Source of the DNA: Paenibacillus tianjinensis
GTDB lineage: Bacteria > Bacillota > Bacilli > Paenibacillales > Paenibacillaceae
Direction: 5' to 3'
DNA length: 64,000 bases
Assembly (NCBI RefSeq): GCF_017086365.1
Contig: NZ_CP070969.1
Location: 3,162,001-3,226,000, forward strand
Shown here: in pieces, positions 15,608-24,455 of the stretch
How the letters are laid out: each line of letters begins with the position of its first letter
How positions within the stretch are numbered: the first letter of the stretch is position 1
Position numbers and translations under genes: made by a program
Notes under the pieces: generated by a model
Databases searched by the model: none
The model's input: the letters and a program-made list of their open reading frames with translations, nothing else
Told to the model about the DNA's origin: nothing

Positions 15608-15666
15608 TAACTTTTATCATCACTGAGAGCGAATTTTCTTGTTTATTAGTTCAAAAGGGCATTTGC

Positions 15667-15695
15667 AAGGCAGGATGATTACTTCCTGCCTTTGT
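15667..15695. terminator. Rho-independent terminator
   Basis: The stem AAGGCAGGA/TCCTGCCTT has an 8-base loop. It lies between the kinase gene (+) and the convergent SoxB-like gene (-). Confidence 0.7.
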
Positions 15696-15706
15696 AATGC
15701 TTTCAA

Positions 15707-17146
15707 TTATATAGAGATAATAAAGGGGCTATCATTAATTGTAATCTCTCCTTTGCGGGCAAAGTATTCTTTCAGGACATCATGAGCATGAACATTTTGC
15801 ATTTTACGACTGACAGAATGTTTCATAAATAATTGTTCACCTGCACCGGCAATGCGGTATATTCGATCTCCTTGAACCAATTTTCCTTTTATCTCCATAT
15901 GTTGTATCCGATGTCCCTGTGGATTGTATGGTTTATAGGCCATCATGAGGTTCGAGGAGCGTAAAATATAACCACCTTTCTGTTGGTAGGGATCGGCAGC
16001 GAATACTTGCTCCAAATTTCGTTCCAATGCTGAAAAAAGGGATGCACCATCCATCTCCAGAATAAAGAGTTCAGGATTCGTGGGAATCATATTGTATAAA
16101 TCATTCATTGTTACGATCCCTGGTAATACAGGCGCCCCATATCTCCATCCGTGGGAGAAGGATACGTCGGCGTCCATGTGGGCTAAATACGCGTCGGTGA
16201 TAAGGCGGTCCATAGGTGCTTCCTGAAGCGTCATTCTATGCAGCGGAGTACGGATTGTTCCAACCGCTTCTGATAACTGGTCTCGAAATGGAAATAATGA
16301 TTCATCGATCATGAACTTCATTTCAGCGTCTTCTTCGTAACGATCCGCATAAATAGGAATAAGTTCATGCTTATAGTCCGTTAGTTTTCCTTGTTCAATG
16401 CTTACTACAAGCTTTCCAAGAAATGAACCGCTTGCCCCCGACTGAATAATGATGCAGCCTTTATGGATGATAGGCTGGCTAAGCCGATCATGACTATGAC
16501 CGCTTAATATAATATCTATGCCAGGAACCTGAGAGGCTAACTTCACATCCAAGGGCAAGCCCAAATGGCTAACGACAATAATCAGATCCACTCGTTCTTC
16601 TTTTTTTAGTTTCTGAATCACTGCAGGCAAGTCCTCTGTTCCTAAAGAAAATGATAAAAGACCAGAAAAGGAGGGGGGCATTGTTTCATGCACGTATGGG
16701 TATGTTAGCCCGATAATACCAAGTCGCAAGGAATCCGTTTCCTTTATGATATAAGGCTTAAACACATAACTATTATTATCTTTGTGTTTCAGATTGAAAG
16801 CAATCATTGGAAAGGCCAATCGTTGCTGAAGTTGCAGGAGCCGTTCGGAACCATATGCAAAATCCCAATTTCCAGGTACTGCTGCATCAATCTCCAATGC
16901 GTTGAGTAGAGGCACAATGGTGCTGCCTCGCGTAAGTACAGAAGGGCCCGTTCCATGAAGAAAATCTCCACTATCAACGAATAATACATTTGAATTGTTT
17001 TTTCTGATTTCTTTTACAATTCGGGCAATCCGAGCAAAACCCCCGGCTTGACGATATTCAGGAGCATCTCCTTTCCAAAAAAACTCCTCATGGGATTCTA
17101 TATACCCATGCGTATCGTTTTGCTGAATAATGGTTAGTTGAGTCAT
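15707..17146 (-). CDS. SoxB-like / 5'-nucleotidase-family metallophosphoesterase
   Basis: This protein of about 479 residues has no signal peptide. The metallophosphoesterase motifs are in order: QQNDTHGYIE, FVDSGDFLHGTG, VPGNWDFAYG, VVSHLGLP and LSGHSHDR, followed by the 5'-nucleotidase C-terminal domain (VMTMND-like region, RNLEQVFAADPYQQKGG). In ordinary 5'-nucleotidases the third motif reads GNHEFDYG; here it reads GNWDFAYG, close to the GHWEF pattern of thiosulfohydrolase SoxB. With sulfur neighbours this favours hydrolysis of a sulfur- or phosphate-ester substrate in the cytoplasm. The start ATG 17146 follows GGGAGG. A decayed second copy is at 17970. Confidence 0.82.
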   Translation of the reverse strand: MTQLTIIQQNDTHGYIESHEEFFWKGDAPEYRQAGGFARIARIVKEIRKNNSNVLFVDSGDFLHGTGPSVLTRGSTIVPLLNALEIDAAVPGNWDFAYGSERLLQLQQRLAFPMIAFNLKHKDNNSYVFKPYIIKETDSLRLGIIGLTYPYVHETMPPSFSGLLSFSLGTEDLPAVIQKLKKEERVDLIIVVSHLGLPLDVKLASQVPGIDIILSGHSHDRLSQPIIHKGCIIIQSGASGSFLGKLVVSIEQGKLTDYKHELIPIYADRYEEDAEMKFMIDESLFPFRDQLSEAVGTIRTPLHRMTLQEAPMDRLITDAYLAHMDADVSFSHGWRYGAPVLPGIVTMNDLYNMIPTNPELFILEMDGASLFSALERNLEQVFAADPYQQKGGYILRSSNLMMAYKPYNPQGHRIQHMEIKGKLVQGDRIYRIAGAGEQLFMKHSVSRKMQNVHAHDVLKEYFARKGEITINDSPFIISI

Positions 17147-17269
17147 TTTTTGAACCTCCCTTTTCTGAACAGTTATACATAAGATGTTCAAATCGCGGCA
17201 CTTTATGTATAGTGTCTGGAGTGTAACTCATATCTCAAACAGCTATACAAATTTAACATTATACTTCAT

Positions 17270-17285
17270 ATACCCTGCGGGGTAT
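17270..17285 (+). promoter_or_regulatory. CstR-type operator (site 6)
   Basis: ATACCCTGCGGGGTAT is a near-perfect dyad between the divergent SoxB-like gene and the CoADR remnant. Its position equals that of site 7 in the other copy. Confidence 0.75.
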
Positions 17286-17314
17286 GAAATGACTCAATAA
17301 GAAGGGTGACTATA

Positions 17315-17560
17315 ATGAAAGAGAAAGTGCTGATTGTTGGCGGTGTTGCAGACGGAGCTTCGGCAGCTGCCCGGCTTAGACGCTTGGATGAAGAGGCGGA
17401 AATTTAATCTCGATGTTCGTATTCATAGTGAGGTATCGGGAATTAATGTGAACGAGAAAACCGTTACCGTAAATAGCAAAGAAAATGGTGTATACACAGA
17501 GGGTGGCTATCGAAGCTATTCAATTTCAAAATTCACTACGGCAGATAATAAGTGTTTTTA
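17315..17560 (+). pseudogene. CoA-disulfide-reductase-like gene, doubly deleted remnant
   Basis: It begins like the intact gene at 19523 (KVLIVGGVADGASAAARL) but stops after 30 codons. Sequence matching residues about 74-100 (FNLDVRIHSEVSGI) follows out of frame, then a jump to the last residues (GGYRSYSISKFTTADN). Two internal deletions removed about 90 percent of the gene. The catalytic Cys region and the rhodanese loop are gone. Confidence 0.88.
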
Positions 17561-17574
17561 GAATTAGAACCAAA

Positions 17575-17844
17575 CAGTTTTACGAAGACTTCCAGAAAGA
17601 TACGGTCATTTTAGGGGTTAATTTGACATCAACCGAAGAGAAGATCGAAGATATTAGGCCATTTATCGAAGAGTTCGGATTAACCTTCACTATTGTATTG
17701 GACGAAGAAGGAGACACAATGATGGACTATGGTGTTATAGCCTATCCCACTACCTATTTCATCAATGAACAAGGGGTTATTCGTGAGATATTCCGTGGAG
17801 CAATTAACTACGAGATCATGCAAAATACCATTGGGGCTCTTTAG
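17575..17844 (+). pseudogene. ResA/TlpA-like thioredoxin, C-terminal remnant
   Basis: The frame matches the C-terminal half of the intact protein at 22712 (FYEDFQKDTVILGVNLTS, VIAYPTTYFINEQGVIRE, GAINYEIMQ). The signal anchor and the WCPPC active site are missing. The lgt-like and ccdA genes that separate CoADR from ResA in copy B are absent here. Confidence 0.88.
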
Positions 17845-17969
17845 AGAGAAGGCAAGGTTTTGTCCTGAAGGATATCCTCTTTCCTTCCGAACAGTATTAC
17901 ATGATCATTGCTCGTCAGTCGAAGTAACTTCAAAAAGACAGGGGGGGACTGTCTTTTTTGATGTTCGAA

Positions 17970-19384
17970 TTATATAGAAATGATGGATGAGGTTGATTCA
18001 TGACCATAACTTCACCTTTTCGGTCAAAATAGGATTTAAGAACCTCGTGTTCGTCAACGCTTAGCATCTTTCGACCGCTTATATGTTTCATAAACAACTG
18101 TTAGCCATCCCCGGCAATGCGGTAAATTTGATCTTCTTGAATGGATTTTCCTCTGATTTCCGCATGCTGAATACGGTGACCTGATGGATTGTAAGGTTTA
18201 TAAGCCATCATAAGGTTCGAGGAGCGTAAAATATAACCTCCTTTTTGTTTATAGGGATCGGCAGCGAATACTTGCTCTAAGTTGCGTTCCAAGGCCGATA
18301 GAAGGGAATCCCCTCCATTTCTAGGATAAATAGTTCGGGATTCGTTGGAATGGTATTGTATAGAACGTTCATAGTTACTACTCCGGGTAATACAGGAGCT
18401 CCGTACCTCCATCATGGGAGAAGGAAAAATCGGCGTCCGTATAGGCTAAATAGGCGTCGGTGATAAGGCGGTCGATCCGTGCTTCCTGAAGTGTCATACT
18501 GTGAAGTAGAGTCCGGATCGTTCCATTCGGTACCGTTAACTGGTCTCGATAGGGAAGTAATAATTCATCAATCATGCTTTTAATTTCAGCATCTTCTTCG
18601 TAAATTTCCGAATAAAGAGGGATAAGCTCGTGTGAGAAATTTGTAACTTCCCCTTGTTTAACGGTTAAGTCAAGCTTTCCAAGGAATGAAGAGCTCGCCC
18701 CGGATTGCATAATGATACAGGCGTTCTGGATGATCAGACGGCTAATTCGATCATGACTATGACCGCTAAGTAGAATATCGATACCGTGAATTTGAGATGC
18801 CAGCTTCACATCCAGAGGTAAACCCATATGACTGACGACGACAATAAGATCTGCTCGCTCTTCATCTTTCAGTTTCTGAATCACTGTCGACAATTCCTCT
18901 GTTCCTAAAGAGAACGAACGGTTTTGGGAGAAGGAAGACGGCATGGTTTCCTGTACGTAGGGATAGATTGAGCCGATAATACCAAGGCGCAAGGAATCAA
19001 TCTCTTTGATGATGTAAGGATTGAATACATACTGATGATTTCTTGTATCTTTCAGATTAAGAGAAGTAATCGGAAATGTGAACCGTTCTTGGAGTTTCGT
19101 GATTAATTCATACCTATAAGCAAATTCCCAGTTTCCAGGTACGGCCATGCATTTAGAAGGGGAATGATAACGCTGCCTTGTGAAAGTACAGCGAGACCCG
19201 TTCCATGCATAAAATCTCCTCCGTCCACGAACAATACATTCGGGTTGTTCTTTCTTATTTTCTTTACAGCATGGGCAATACGAGCGAACCCGACAGTTTG
19301 ACGATATTCAGGCATTCCAGCTTTCCAGAAATACTCTGCATGAGACTAAGTGTCGTTTTGCTGAATAATGGTGAGTTGGGTCAT
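17970..19384 (-). pseudogene. SoxB-like gene, decayed second copy
   Basis: It aligns along its whole length with the gene at 15707 but carries many lesions. There is a TAG after MTQLTIIQQNDT with loss of the next residues, a frameshift after PLLNAW, another near the SFSHDGG region, a stop after YRIAGDG, and a last frameshift before the shared end IISI. Motifs DGGDFMHGTG and VPGNWEFAYR are still readable, the latter with Gly changed to Arg. Confidence 0.93.
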
Positions 19385-19452
19385 GTTCAATTTCCTTTCT
19401 AGAACGTTTTTATTTAAGATGCTCTAGAACATGGAAAATTATGTATAATTGT

Positions 19453-19491
19453 TTGACATGTGATTGACATCACGTATACCATACTGGGTAT
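19453..19491 (+). promoter_or_regulatory. Promoter with CstR-type operator (site 7)
   Basis: TTGACA (19453-19458) is followed after 16 bases by TATACC (19475-19480). ATACCATACTGGGTAT (19476-19491) overlaps the -10 box. A second TTGACA at 19464 may add a weaker start. It controls the CoADR-rhodanese gene. Confidence 0.8.
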
Positions 19492-19522
19492 GGCTTATGA
19501 TTAATTAGAAAGGTGGACCCTA

Positions 19523-21193
19523 ATGAAAAAGAAAGTGCTCATTGTTGGCGGAGTAGCAGGCGGAGCGTCGGCCGCTGCTCGACTTAGACGATTGGACGAA
19601 AATGCGGAAATCATCATGTTTGAGCGGGATGCACACATTTCTTTCGCCAATTGCGGCCTTCCGTATTATGTGGGTGAAACGATACAAGATCGCTCGAAGC
19701 TGATGGTACAAACTCCCGAGAGCATGAAAGCCCGGTTTAATCTCGATGTTCGCATTCATAGTGAGGTCACCGGAATCGATACGAATGAAAAGACGGTTAC
19801 TGTTTACAGCAAAGAAAAGGGCATTTACAAAGAGAGCTATGATTATTTAATCCTGTCTCCCGGTGCAAAACCGCTCAAGCCGCCGATTCCAGGGATTGAA
19901 AGCAACTTGATATATACGCTTAGAACTATTCCGGATACGGATCGAATTAAAGCTCATGTCGATCGGGAAGGGATCCAAAGTGCGATTGTCATCGGTGGTG
20001 GTTATATCGGTGTCGAAATGGCCGAAAATCTTAGACACCGGGGTCTGGAAGTGACTTTAGTTGAAGCAGCACCGCATATCTTGGCGCCATTCGATTCTGA
20101 CATGGTGACGTTCGCTGAGAAGGAGCTTGAGGACAACGGAGTGCGATTGCTGCTTGGAGACGGGGTTCAATCTTTCGAAGAGAAGGACGGGAAAATTTCC
20201 GTTACCTTGCAGAGTGGAAGAAAAGTCTGTGCAAACTTGGTGATTCTAGCCATTGGTGTTGCTCCAGATACCGGTTTCTTGAAGGATTCAGGCATTAAAT
20301 TTGGAGCTAGAGGCCATATCCTGGTAAACGAATCGATGCAAACCAACTGCGACGGCGTATACGCTGTAGGGGATGCGGTTGAAATCTCGGACTTTGTATC
20401 CGGACAACAAGCGGCAGTCCCTTTAGCAGGACCGGCAAACAAACAGGGACGAATAGCAGCCGATCACATTTGCGGACTGCCATCAGTTTACAAGGGGTCT
20501 CAAGGCACCGCTATTATCAAGATCTTCGGTTTGACCGGTGCAAGTACGGGAAGTAACGAGCGGATGCTCACAAAATTGAATACACCTTATCGAACGGTCT
20601 ATGTTCATCCAAGTTCCCATGCCACGTATTATCCTGGAGCGAAGCCAATTGCCCTGAAACTGCTATTTAATGATAAAGGCACTATCCTTGGCGCGCAAGC
20701 ATTCGGGGAGGAAGGTGTAGATAAACGGATTGATGTGATCGCTACCGTCCTTCGATTGAAGGGAACTGTGAACGATCTTGCCGAGTTAGAACTGACGTAT
20801 GCGCCTCCGTTCTCTTCTGCGAAGGATCCGGTTAATATGGCAGGATACCTGGCACAAAATGTATTAGCTGGACGGACTGAGGTGGCGACGTTAAATGAGG
20901 TAGAGAACATCAATCCGGAAGACCAAATCCTGCTGGATGTAAGAACAAAGGCAGAATATGATCAAGGACATATTGAAGGAGCACTGCATATCCCGGTCGA
21001 TGAATTGCGGGCAAGAAGCAACGAACTTGATCCAAATAAAGAGATCTTTGCTTACTGCGCCGTTGGGATGAGAGGATACATCGCTTCACGAATCCTGAAC
21101 CAAAAGGGCTTCCAAGTGAAGAACGTGACAGGCGGTTATCGCAGCTATTCCATGTCGAAATTCACACCAGCTGATCATCAAGAAATTTTATAG
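19523..21193 (+). CDS. CoA-disulfide-reductase-like flavoprotein with rhodanese domain
   Basis: This 556-residue protein combines a flavoprotein disulfide/persulfide reductase (1-450) with a C-terminal rhodanese (about 460-550). Seen are KVLIVGGVAGGASAAARL for FAD, redox Cys in SFANCGLPYYVG, IVIGGGYIGVEMAE for NAD(P)H, VYAVGDAVEI, and the rhodanese loop FAYCAVGMRGYIAS. It lacks the TusA domain of the paralogue at 3861. The likely reaction is NAD(P)H-dependent reduction of CoA-persulfide or CoA-disulfide. It is under CstR-type site 7 and has its own terminator. Confidence 0.93.
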   Translation: MKKKVLIVGGVAGGASAAARLRRLDENAEIIMFERDAHISFANCGLPYYVGETIQDRSKLMVQTPESMKARFNLDVRIHSEVTGIDTNEKTVTVYSKEKGIYKESYDYLILSPGAKPLKPPIPGIESNLIYTLRTIPDTDRIKAHVDREGIQSAIVIGGGYIGVEMAENLRHRGLEVTLVEAAPHILAPFDSDMVTFAEKELEDNGVRLLLGDGVQSFEEKDGKISVTLQSGRKVCANLVILAIGVAPDTGFLKDSGIKFGARGHILVNESMQTNCDGVYAVGDAVEISDFVSGQQAAVPLAGPANKQGRIAADHICGLPSVYKGSQGTAIIKIFGLTGASTGSNERMLTKLNTPYRTVYVHPSSHATYYPGAKPIALKLLFNDKGTILGAQAFGEEGVDKRIDVIATVLRLKGTVNDLAELELTYAPPFSSAKDPVNMAGYLAQNVLAGRTEVATLNEVENINPEDQILLDVRTKAEYDQGHIEGALHIPVDELRARSNELDPNKEIFAYCAVGMRGYIASRILNQKGFQVKNVTGGYRSYSMSKFTPADHQEIL

Positions 21194-21206
21194 GGTGTAT
21201 AAGAGA

Positions 21207-21247
21207 GAACGAAAGGGACCTTAAGTCCTTTCGTTCTATTTTTTTCT
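21207..21247 (+). terminator. Rho-independent terminator
   Basis: The 10-bp stem GAACGAAAGG and its complement is followed by a T-rich run. It separates the CoADR gene from the CcdA/ResA operon. Confidence 0.85.
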
Positions 21248-21304
21248 TTATCATTTCTTAACATAGGATCGATAATATGACCGTTAAAGCGAGGAGGGGA
21301 CACT

Positions 21305-21970
21305 TTGTATACGATTCAGGTTGGATCATTCGTATTGAATGGGCAAATATTGCTGTTTTTCGCTTTTGGTATGGCAGGATGGGCTGCTCTGCGGAGTTAT
21401 GAGCGAAAAATGAAATGGAAATATGAACTGGGGGCCATTTCTTTTCAAGCGTTCCTGATCTGGTTGTTGGTTTGGAAAGGAAGTCTCCTATTATGGGAGC
21501 CAGCGTCGGTGATCCAGCAACCTTTATCGTTAGTTTATTTTGACGGTGGAGTCAAGGGACGGTGGGCTGCGTCTTTATCCGTTATAGGATATCTTTTTTA
21601 TCACCTGATCAAGAGGAAAATGTCTTTTCTTATGGTTGCAGAAGCAGCTACGATTTATCTGTTGGGCGGGTTAACGGTTTACGATCTTGGATTGTCATGG
21701 TTTGTACCGGAGCAAAAACTGACACTCCTGGCCACTTCTGCCTTGTCCATCTTGATCGTGCTCTCCTTCCTATTAGCTGAAGGACAGATTCTTTGGACGG
21801 GATTAGTAGAGAGAGGGTTATGGCTGTGTATCGGTTTAGTAGCGATTGGATTCCTGAATTCCAACAGAGTATCCGTATTCCTGTCCTTCGACTTCCTCCA
21901 AATCGCAGGGATTGCCGCTGCAGGAGGGCTATATCTTATTTTATCGTTATTGAAAAGGAGGGACCTCTAA
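21305..21970 (+). CDS. Lgt-like integral membrane protein
   Basis: This protein has 221 residues from a TTG start after GAGGAGGGG and about seven membrane segments. The central part (IQQPLSLVYFDGGVKGRWAA, then LIKRKMSFLMVAEAATIYLL) recalls the topology of prolipoprotein diacylglyceryl transferase, with its GG-x-x-G loop and the helix before the catalytic region, but key Lgt residues are not clear. It is directly followed by CcdA without a gap. A role in membrane thiol-redox or electron transfer with CcdA is suggested by context only. Confidence 0.6.
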   Translation: MYTIQVGSFVLNGQILLFFAFGMAGWAALRSYERKMKWKYELGAISFQAFLIWLLVWKGSLLLWEPASVIQQPLSLVYFDGGVKGRWAASLSVIGYLFYHLIKRKMSFLMVAEAATIYLLGGLTVYDLGLSWFVPEQKLTLLATSALSILIVLSFLLAEGQILWTGLVERGLWLCIGLVAIGFLNSNRVSVFLSFDFLQIAGIAAAGGLYLILSLLKRRDL

Positions 21971-22696
21971 GTGGATCTGTTGACGATGTTTATCGCTCTC
22001 GCAGCAGGAGCCTTATCCTTTCTCTCGCCCTGCGTGTTTCCACTCATTCCAGCTTATATCTCCCATATCACCGGGTCATCTATTCAGAATAACAAAATGG
22101 AGGTTAACCGAAAGCTTTTGTTGGTTCGCTCCATCAGTTTCATCATCGGTTTCAGTGTTGTCTTTATCGCGATGGGAGCGTCGGCGAGTATGGTTGGTCG
22201 GATTTTTGCGGAACAGAGGGAACTGATACAAAAGGTGAGCGGGCTTCTAATCATCTTGTTCGGGATGCAGATGATCGGATGGCTGCAGCTTCGTTGGTTT
22301 ATGTCGAATAAGTCCTGGGATACAGGAAAGATTCGATCGAATGGCGGCATGGTGCGATCCTTCCTAACGGGACTAGCCTTTGGTTCCGGCTGGACCCCCT
22401 GCGTTGGACTCGCTTTGTCTTCCATACTTCTGATGGCCGGTTCGTCGGAAACGCTCGGAATAGGGATATGGATGCTGGCTATTTATTCTTTAGGACTTGG
22501 CATCCCGTTCCTTATTATCTCATGGGTGCTGACTTATTCAACCGGCATTATGAAGAAAATGAATAAGTATGTTCCTGTGCTTTCCAAAATCAACGGCTTA
22601 ATATTCCTGGGGCTTGGCTTGCTGCTATTTACGGGTCAACTTCAGAAGATCAGCGCATGGCTCGCCAAATACACACTATTCGATATTACACTATAA
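21971..22696 (+). CDS. ccdA: CcdA-type transmembrane thiol-disulfide transporter
   Basis: This 241-residue protein with six predicted membrane segments carries the two redox cysteines of CcdA/DsbD-beta: SPCVFPLIPAYISH in the first helix and GWTPCVGLALSS in the fourth. It moves electrons from cytoplasmic thioredoxin to extracytoplasmic thiol proteins. The GTG start follows the previous stop with no gap, and ResA follows 15 bases later, so electrons likely flow thioredoxin, CcdA, ResA. Confidence 0.92.
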   Translation: MDLLTMFIALAAGALSFLSPCVFPLIPAYISHITGSSIQNNKMEVNRKLLLVRSISFIIGFSVVFIAMGASASMVGRIFAEQRELIQKVSGLLIILFGMQMIGWLQLRWFMSNKSWDTGKIRSNGGMVRSFLTGLAFGSGWTPCVGLALSSILLMAGSSETLGIGIWMLAIYSLGLGIPFLIISWVLTYSTGIMKKMNKYVPVLSKINGLIFLGLGLLLFTGQLQKISAWLAKYTLFDITL

Positions 22697-22711
22697 AGAG
22701 GGGATAAGTGG

Positions 22712-23266
22712 ATGAAGAAAAACTGGTTGGCACTCCTTGTTCTAATTGGACTTGTTGGTTATGGGGTTTATGACTACGTAACCGGGACTACGAAAGAATC
22801 AAAAAAGGAGCAAACGTCGGCTTCGAACGAAAATCAACCTATTGGAATTGAAAAAGGACAACGGGCACCGAATTTTACATTAAACGACTTAAACGGGAAT
22901 CCGATTCAATTGGCAGATTACCGCGGGAAAAAGGTCCTGATTAACTTCTGGGCTACATGGTGTCCGCCGTGCCGTGCAGAGATGCCGCATATGCAACAGT
23001 TTTATGAAGACTACCAGAAAGACACCGTCATTTTAGGAGTTAATTTGACAGCCACCGAAGATAGCCCCAAAGACGTTAAACCGTTTATCGAAGAGTTTGG
23101 ATTAACCTTCCCCATCGTTATGGATGAAGAAGGGACTCTTATGACAGACTATATGGTGATAGCCTATCCCACCACCTATGTCCTCGATGAACAAGGCGTT
23201 ATTCGTGAAGTATTCCGTGGAGCTATCAATTACGAGATCATGCAAAAGACGGTTGATGCTTTTTAG
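22712..23266 (+). CDS. ResA/TlpA-like membrane-anchored thioredoxin
   Basis: This 184-residue protein has an N-terminal membrane anchor (5-24), a charged linker and an AhpC/TSA-type thioredoxin fold. The active site is WATWCPPCRAEM with Cys84 and Cys87. The conserved cis-Pro is in AYPTTYV. It should act outside the membrane, reduced by CcdA, on disulfides or persulfides. The C-terminal half is duplicated as a remnant at 17575. Confidence 0.92.
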   Translation: MKKNWLALLVLIGLVGYGVYDYVTGTTKESKKEQTSASNENQPIGIEKGQRAPNFTLNDLNGNPIQLADYRGKKVLINFWATWCPPCRAEMPHMQQFYEDYQKDTVILGVNLTATEDSPKDVKPFIEEFGLTFPIVMDEEGTLMTDYMVIAYPTTYVLDEQGVIREVFRGAINYEIMQKTVDAF

Positions 23267-23283
23267 AAGGAAGGGAAATCAGG

Positions 23284-23931
23284 ATGAGACAGTCTGTTCG
23301 TAATTTACTCCTGTTCACTGTGACGGCTTGCCCAATGGGGAGATCTATGAAGACGGTGGTTCAAGAGGTCGTAAACCAGATGGAGAGGATGGAATATAAG
23401 CTGGTGTATGCTGATGTCCAGGAAGAAATCACGAATCAATATGGTGTCACTCATAATCCGACTCTTGTTTTCTTGGATGAACAGGAGAGGGAGTGTTATC
23501 GGGTGGAAGGCTTTAAAGAGACGCAAAAAATCATCGATATCATTCAACATATTGATTCGGGAGAGTTAACTGCAACACATAATATACAGAACGCGCTAGT
23601 AAGGCAGGAAAGATATACGGTTTATCTGTTTAAAGGAAACAAACCTGTTCCGGTCGAAATGACATATACCAATAAGACGGCAGTGGTCGCACCAAGAATT
23701 ACAGCGATACGTCAATTGCTGGCCGCAAAGAAGGAGGGACTAGAGAATCCTTTTCCTCCAAATTCAGAGTTACTGGAAATTGACTTCGCAGATCACAAGG
23801 CAACTATAAAAATTCAAGTGCACAGCTCTGGTTCATCGATGGCAGTCGAGAAAATGCAAATAGCGGTGTTATACACTTTAGGACACTTCGGAATCCAGAA
23901 AGTAAATCTTCAGTTTATCCGCACACTATGA
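23284..23931 (+). CDS. Thioredoxin-like and GerMN-like two-domain protein
   Basis: This protein has 215 residues. Residues 1-95 look like a thioredoxin fold (LLLFTVTACPMGRSMKTVV, THNPTLVFLDEQ with cis-Pro), but the active site has a single Cys (CPMG). Residues about 110-215 resemble a GerMN domain (YTVYLFKGNKPVPVEMTY and the final EKMQIAVLYTLGHFG). No signal peptide is visible. It follows ResA by 17 bases in the same operon. The combination is unusual and the function is unknown. Confidence 0.65.
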   Translation: MRQSVRNLLLFTVTACPMGRSMKTVVQEVVNQMERMEYKLVYADVQEEITNQYGVTHNPTLVFLDEQERECYRVEGFKETQKIIDIIQHIDSGELTATHNIQNALVRQERYTVYLFKGNKPVPVEMTYTNKTAVVAPRITAIRQLLAAKKEGLENPFPPNSELLEIDFADHKATIKIQVHSSGSSMAVEKMQIAVLYTLGHFGIQKVNLQFIRTL

Positions 23932-23946
23932 AGTTAAAATTGGCAA

Positions 23947-23991
23947 TTGACAAAGAGCTCCGGTAATCATAATATATACCTATAGGGGTAT
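23947..23991 (+). promoter_or_regulatory. Consensus sigma-A promoter with CstR operator (site 8)
   Basis: TTGACA (23947-23952), 17 bases and TAATAT (23970-23975) are directly followed by ATACCTATAGGGGTAT (23976-23991). The repressor would cover the transcription start. It drives the thioredoxin gene. Confidence 0.92.
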
Positions 23992-24018
23992 AAGTTTAAA
24001 ATAGAGGAGGAGAACCGC

Positions 24019-24342
24019 ATGGCAACAATGAAAGTGACTGACGGTACAATGGAACAGGTTATTCAGAATAACAATCTGGTTCTAGTTGATTTTTGGGCAC
24101 CTTGGTGTGGACCGTGCCGAATGATTGCACCCATATTGGAGAATTTAGCCGAAAAGGTTGGAGATCAAGCCATTATTGCGAAGCTGAACGTGGATGAGAA
24201 TCCGGTTGGAGCAACGAAGTATAGAATCCAGGGGATCCCGACCTTAAAGCTGTTTCATAACGGAACCGAAGTTGAAACCTTCGTCGGGGTACAACCGCTA
24301 GAACGGTTTACGGCAGCTATTACGAAATATGCAGGGAACTAA
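24019..24342 (+). CDS. trxA: Thioredoxin
   Basis: This 107-residue classical thioredoxin has the active site VDFWAPWCGPCRMIAPIL, the cis-Pro in IQGIPTLKLF and the terminal helix LERFTAAITKYAG. Its promoter carries a CstR-type operator, so it is an extra, persulfide-induced thioredoxin. It would reduce protein persulfides and feed electrons to CcdA. GAGGAGG precedes the ATG and a terminator follows. Confidence 0.95.
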   Translation: MATMKVTDGTMEQVIQNNNLVLVDFWAPWCGPCRMIAPILENLAEKVGDQAIIAKLNVDENPVGATKYRIQGIPTLKLFHNGTEVETFVGVQPLERFTAAITKYAGN

Positions 24343-24357
24343 ACAATATCAACGAGA

Positions 24358-24391
24358 GGCTAATCAGTTTAAGACTGATTGGCCTTTTCTT
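24358..24391 (+). terminator. Rho-independent terminator
   Basis: The stem GGCTAATCAGT/ACTGATTGGCC has a 5-base loop and is followed by TTTTCTT. Confidence 0.85.
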
Positions 24392-24455
24392 ATGCAGTCC
24401 ATTGCATTTTCCGTCATAACCGATCTTTTTTTCCATAAATTAAAAGCAAATCCTA

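Larger units (their letters stand above)
15707..17844. repeat. SoxB/CoADR/ResA block, copy A
   Basis: The divergent arrangement SoxB-like (-), CstR-type operator, CoADR (+), ResA (+) occurs here and again at 17970-23266. In copy A the SoxB-like gene is intact while CoADR and ResA are short remnants. In copy B the reverse holds. Confidence 0.88.
17970..23266. repeat. SoxB/CoADR/ResA block, copy B
   Basis: This is the partner of 15707-17844. The SoxB-like gene is a pseudogene, whereas the CoADR, Lgt-like, CcdA and ResA genes are intact. Confidence 0.85.

Noticed and set aside
17101..17120. ATACCCATGCG match to the operator motif
   Set aside because: It lies inside the SoxB-like coding region and has only a left half-site.
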